This document shows positions 61,954-64,000 of a stretch of 64,000 nucleotides of DNA, one piece after another; position 1 is the stretch's first letter, and each line of letters begins with the position of its first letter. A model generated the notes under the pieces. That model saw only the letters and a program-made list of their open reading frames with translations, had not been told where the DNA came from and made no database searches. Origin of the DNA: Carboxylicivirga sp. M1479 (lineage in GTDB: Bacteria > Bacteroidota > Bacteroidia > Bacteroidales > Marinilabiliaceae); the NCBI RefSeq assembly GCF_007097485.1, contig NZ_VKDE01000001.1, forward strand, positions 363,841-427,840. Reading direction: 5' to 3'. A program made the translations under genes and the position numbers.

Positions 61954-62706
61954 TTGGAAACAAGCAAAAAAATATATTTTGCATCTGACGTGCATTTAGG
62001 TGCCCCCGGAATTAAAGATCATCGCCGCCATGAGCAACGATTTGTTGCATGGCTCGATTCGATAAAGGATACGGCTTCAGAGCTTTACCTTATGGGTGAT
62101 ATATTCGATTTTTGGTTTGAATACAAGCGTGTTGTGCCACGTGGGTTTACACGATTCTTAGGGAAACTATCAGAATTAAGCGACCGAGGCATACTCATCC
62201 ACTTTTTTACAGGGAACCACGATATTTGGCTTTTCGATTACTTAGAGTCAGAATGTGGTGTTAAAGTATATCGCGAGCCTGTTGTTAAAACAATTCATGG
62301 TAAAAAGTTGTTTTTGGCACATGGCGACGGCTTGGGAAGTTACGATAAGCGTTATAACTTGCTTAAATCTGTTTTTACGAATAAGTTTGCACAGTGGTTA
62401 TTTGCTCGAATACATCCAAATTGCGGAATAGGTTTGGCTAATTTTTGGTCGGGTAAGAGTAGAGAAAAGAATAACAAGGAATATGGAGATACATACATGG
62501 GCGACGATAAAGAGTTCGCTGTATTGTATGCCAAAGAATATTTAAAGGAAGAAAAGGTCGATTACTTTGTTTTTGGTCACCGCCATGTGGCACGTATGGT
62601 CTGTGTGGGACCCGAAAGCCAGCTCATGTTTTTAGGTGACTGGATACAACATTTTTCATATGCCATTTTGGATGAAAATATGTTTGAATTAAGGTATTTC
62701 GATTAG
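61954..62706 (+). CDS. lpxH: UDP-2,3-diacylglucosamine diphosphatase-like metallophosphoesterase
   Basis: 250 residues, starting at TTG, since no ATG or GTG lies in frame before the first motif. The calcineurin-like phosphoesterase motifs are DVHLG (12-16), GDIFDFWFEY (48-57), GNHD (87-90), HGDGLG and GHRHVA near the C-terminus. The size and the FDFWFEYK element match LpxH/LpxH2-type enzymes, which cleave UDP-2,3-diacylglucosamine to lipid X in lipid A synthesis. It acts at the inner face of the cytoplasmic membrane. It is 33 bp upstream of the FabH-like gene. Confidence 0.85.
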   Translation: METSKKIYFASDVHLGAPGIKDHRRHEQRFVAWLDSIKDTASELYLMGDIFDFWFEYKRVVPRGFTRFLGKLSELSDRGILIHFFTGNHDIWLFDYLESECGVKVYREPVVKTIHGKKLFLAHGDGLGSYDKRYNLLKSVFTNKFAQWLFARIHPNCGIGLANFWSGKSREKNNKEYGDTYMGDDKEFAVLYAKEYLKEEKVDYFVFGHRHVARMVCVGPESQLMFLGDWIQHFSYAILDENMFELRYFD

Positions 62707-62739
62707 CACTTATAGTTTGATATTAGAAAAAATAAAACA

Positions 62740-63828
62740 ATGAATTCAAAGGCTGAAATTTATGCAATTGCCACCGGTACAGGTAGCTACATTCCTCCTG
62801 TGGTTAAAGCCAATGCCGATTTCATCGGTAATACATTCTATAATGAGGATGGAACTGTTATTGAGACTGAGGGGCAGGAGATTGTTCAGAAATTTGAACA
62901 GATAACGGATATTGCTGAAAGACGTTGTGCAGAAAAGAACCATGTTACATCGGACTTAGCCATGTTCGCAGGCAAAGCAGCACTCGAAGATGCTGGCTTT
63001 GATAAGGAGAAATTAGATTATATCATCATTGCACATAACCTTGGAGATATGCGTTATGGGACAATTTATCCTGATATTCTTCCAACATTGGCTTCGAGGG
63101 TAAAGTACAAGTTGGGCATTAAAAACCCAAAAACAATTGCCTACGATATTACTTTTGGCTGTCCTGGTTGGACACAAGCAATGATACAGGCTAATTACTA
63201 CATTAAGTCGGGCGATGCTAAAAGTGCCTTGGTAATAGGGGCCGATACTTTGAGTAGAGCCATGGAACCACACGATAGGGATTCGATGATTTTTGCTGAT
63301 GGAGCAGGAGCTGTATTATTGGAGGCTCGCGAGAGCGAAACACCAATTGGTATTTTAAAGCATGCCGTACAAACAGATACTGAAGAGCATATTGACTTGT
63401 TACGTATGGATAATCCGTACAACGAGGAGTTAAAGGGCGAAAACCTATTTTTAAAAATGTATGGTCGTCGTTTATATAACTATGCTTTATCTACTGTACC
63501 TCAATTGGCAAAAGAGTGTTTAGATAAGAATAATATGGAGCTGAAAGATGTGAAAAAGGTATTGATTCATCAGGCCAACGCAAAAATGGATGAAGCCATC
63601 TTAAAACGTCTTTTCAGGTTGTACGGAGAGCGAAATGTGGATTTGAGCGTAATGCCAATGACCATTAGTGAGTTGGGTAATAGTAGTGTTGCTACCGTTC
63701 CAACTTTGTTTGATTTGATTTGTAAAGGAAAATTAAAGGATCACTCTTTGGAAAGCGGTGATAATGTAATGATGACATCTGTTGGTGCAGGTATGAATAT
63801 CAATGCATTCATGTATAAGATGCCTTAA
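62740..63828 (+). CDS. 3-oxoacyl-ACP synthase III family protein (FabH-like)
   Basis: 362 residues, about 45 more than E. coli FabH, mainly through an insertion after residue 30 (NTFYNEDGTVIETEGQEIVQKFEQITDI). The catalytic triad is Cys141 (DITFGCPGWTQAM), His276 (VLIHQANAKMDE) and Asn313 (ELGNSSVATVP). It would condense an acyl-CoA starter with malonyl-ACP. Whether it is the housekeeping fabH or a specialised paralogue (e.g. for branched starters or pigment) cannot be told from the sequence alone. It is coexpressed with the lpxH-like gene, linking it to envelope lipid synthesis. Confidence 0.9.
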   Translation: MNSKAEIYAIATGTGSYIPPVVKANADFIGNTFYNEDGTVIETEGQEIVQKFEQITDIAERRCAEKNHVTSDLAMFAGKAALEDAGFDKEKLDYIIIAHNLGDMRYGTIYPDILPTLASRVKYKLGIKNPKTIAYDITFGCPGWTQAMIQANYYIKSGDAKSALVIGADTLSRAMEPHDRDSMIFADGAGAVLLEARESETPIGILKHAVQTDTEEHIDLLRMDNPYNEELKGENLFLKMYGRRLYNYALSTVPQLAKECLDKNNMELKDVKKVLIHQANAKMDEAILKRLFRLYGERNVDLSVMPMTISELGNSSVATVPTLFDLICKGKLKDHSLESGDNVMMTSVGAGMNINAFMYKMP

Positions 63829-63859
63829 TTGAAACCTCATTCGATATGTAAACAAAAAG

Positions 63860-63893
63860 GAGGGTGTCCAAAATTACGGCATCCTCTTTTTTT
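63860..63893 (+). terminator. Terminator of the lpxH-fabH unit
   Basis: GAGGGTGTC (63860-63868) pairs with GGCATCCTC (63878-63886), two wobbles, followed by seven T. The remaining 107 bp to the window edge show no feature. Confidence 0.8.
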
Positions 63894-64000
63894 ATGTTTT
63901 AAAATTGAATCGCGTTTGTTAATATGCTATACCGCTGAGAGGCTGTAGTTGAGCTGGTATTTTGTTTTAAAGCTAGATATGGAGGCTATTATTCGTATTT

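Overview
The window reads as chromosomal DNA of a marine-type member of the Bacteroidota, most plausibly near Marinilabiliales (an inference from gene content; no 16S gene is present). Evidence: a type IX secretion sorting tail, a CarboxypepD_reg-type TonB-dependent receptor, a fused CcsBA, Bacteroidota-style promoters (TTG, about 19-23 nt, then TAnnTTTG), few Shine-Dalgarno sites, and a chondroitinase-B/alginate-lyase-type PL6 enzyme at the left edge.

Layout. 1-4.2 kb: 3' part of a PL6 polysaccharide lyase, an unrecognised helical protein and a lone ExbD. 4.2-4.5 kb: tRNA-Ser(GGA) and tRNA-Trp(CCA), minus strand. 4.6-21.7 kb: the most striking block. A histidine kinase and an NtrC-family sigma-54 activator lie divergent from an efflux operon of one HlyD-type adaptor, one MacB/LolD-type ATPase and five consecutive MacB/FtsX-type permeases that all end in the same motif. 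Clustered TGTTGGA/TCCAACA palindromes and a sigma-54-like promoter lie in the divergent spacer. 21.8-32 kb: DUF748/AsmA-like protein, TonB receptor, T9SS cargo, YceI protein, chemoreceptor, lipoprotein. 32-36.5 kb: metK with its own promoter and a SAM-II-like riboswitch; tRNA-Glu, rpsT and two more identical tRNA-Glu genes; radC. 36.5-46.7 kb: small genes, outer-membrane channel, a second chemoreceptor, CcsBA, Tpx, a TPR gene broken by a third copy of a 7-bp tandem repeat, a 54-residue lipoprotein, and an AraC regulator. 46.7-56 kb is accessory in character. Long non-coding stretches carry four copies of a repeat built from serial hairpins, dgt and a YgjP-like metallopeptidase lie between them, and then comes a module (membrane protein, TetR with two acetyltransferases, KAP NTPase) with the same ~148-bp promoter-bearing repeat at two places. 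56-64 kb: third chemoreceptor, acyl-CoA ligase, two lipoproteins with a thioredoxin-like fold but no redox cysteines, LpxH-like hydrolase and a FabH-like synthase.

Best leads: (1) the two-component/sigma-54-controlled exporter with five permeases per ATPase; (2) the heptanucleotide repeat, where deleting one unit exactly restores a 425-residue TPR protein; (3) the duplicated promoter cassette around the accessory module; (4) the serial-hairpin repeat family; (5) the SAM-II-like switch on metK. Function calls rest on motif recognition by eye; no database search was run.
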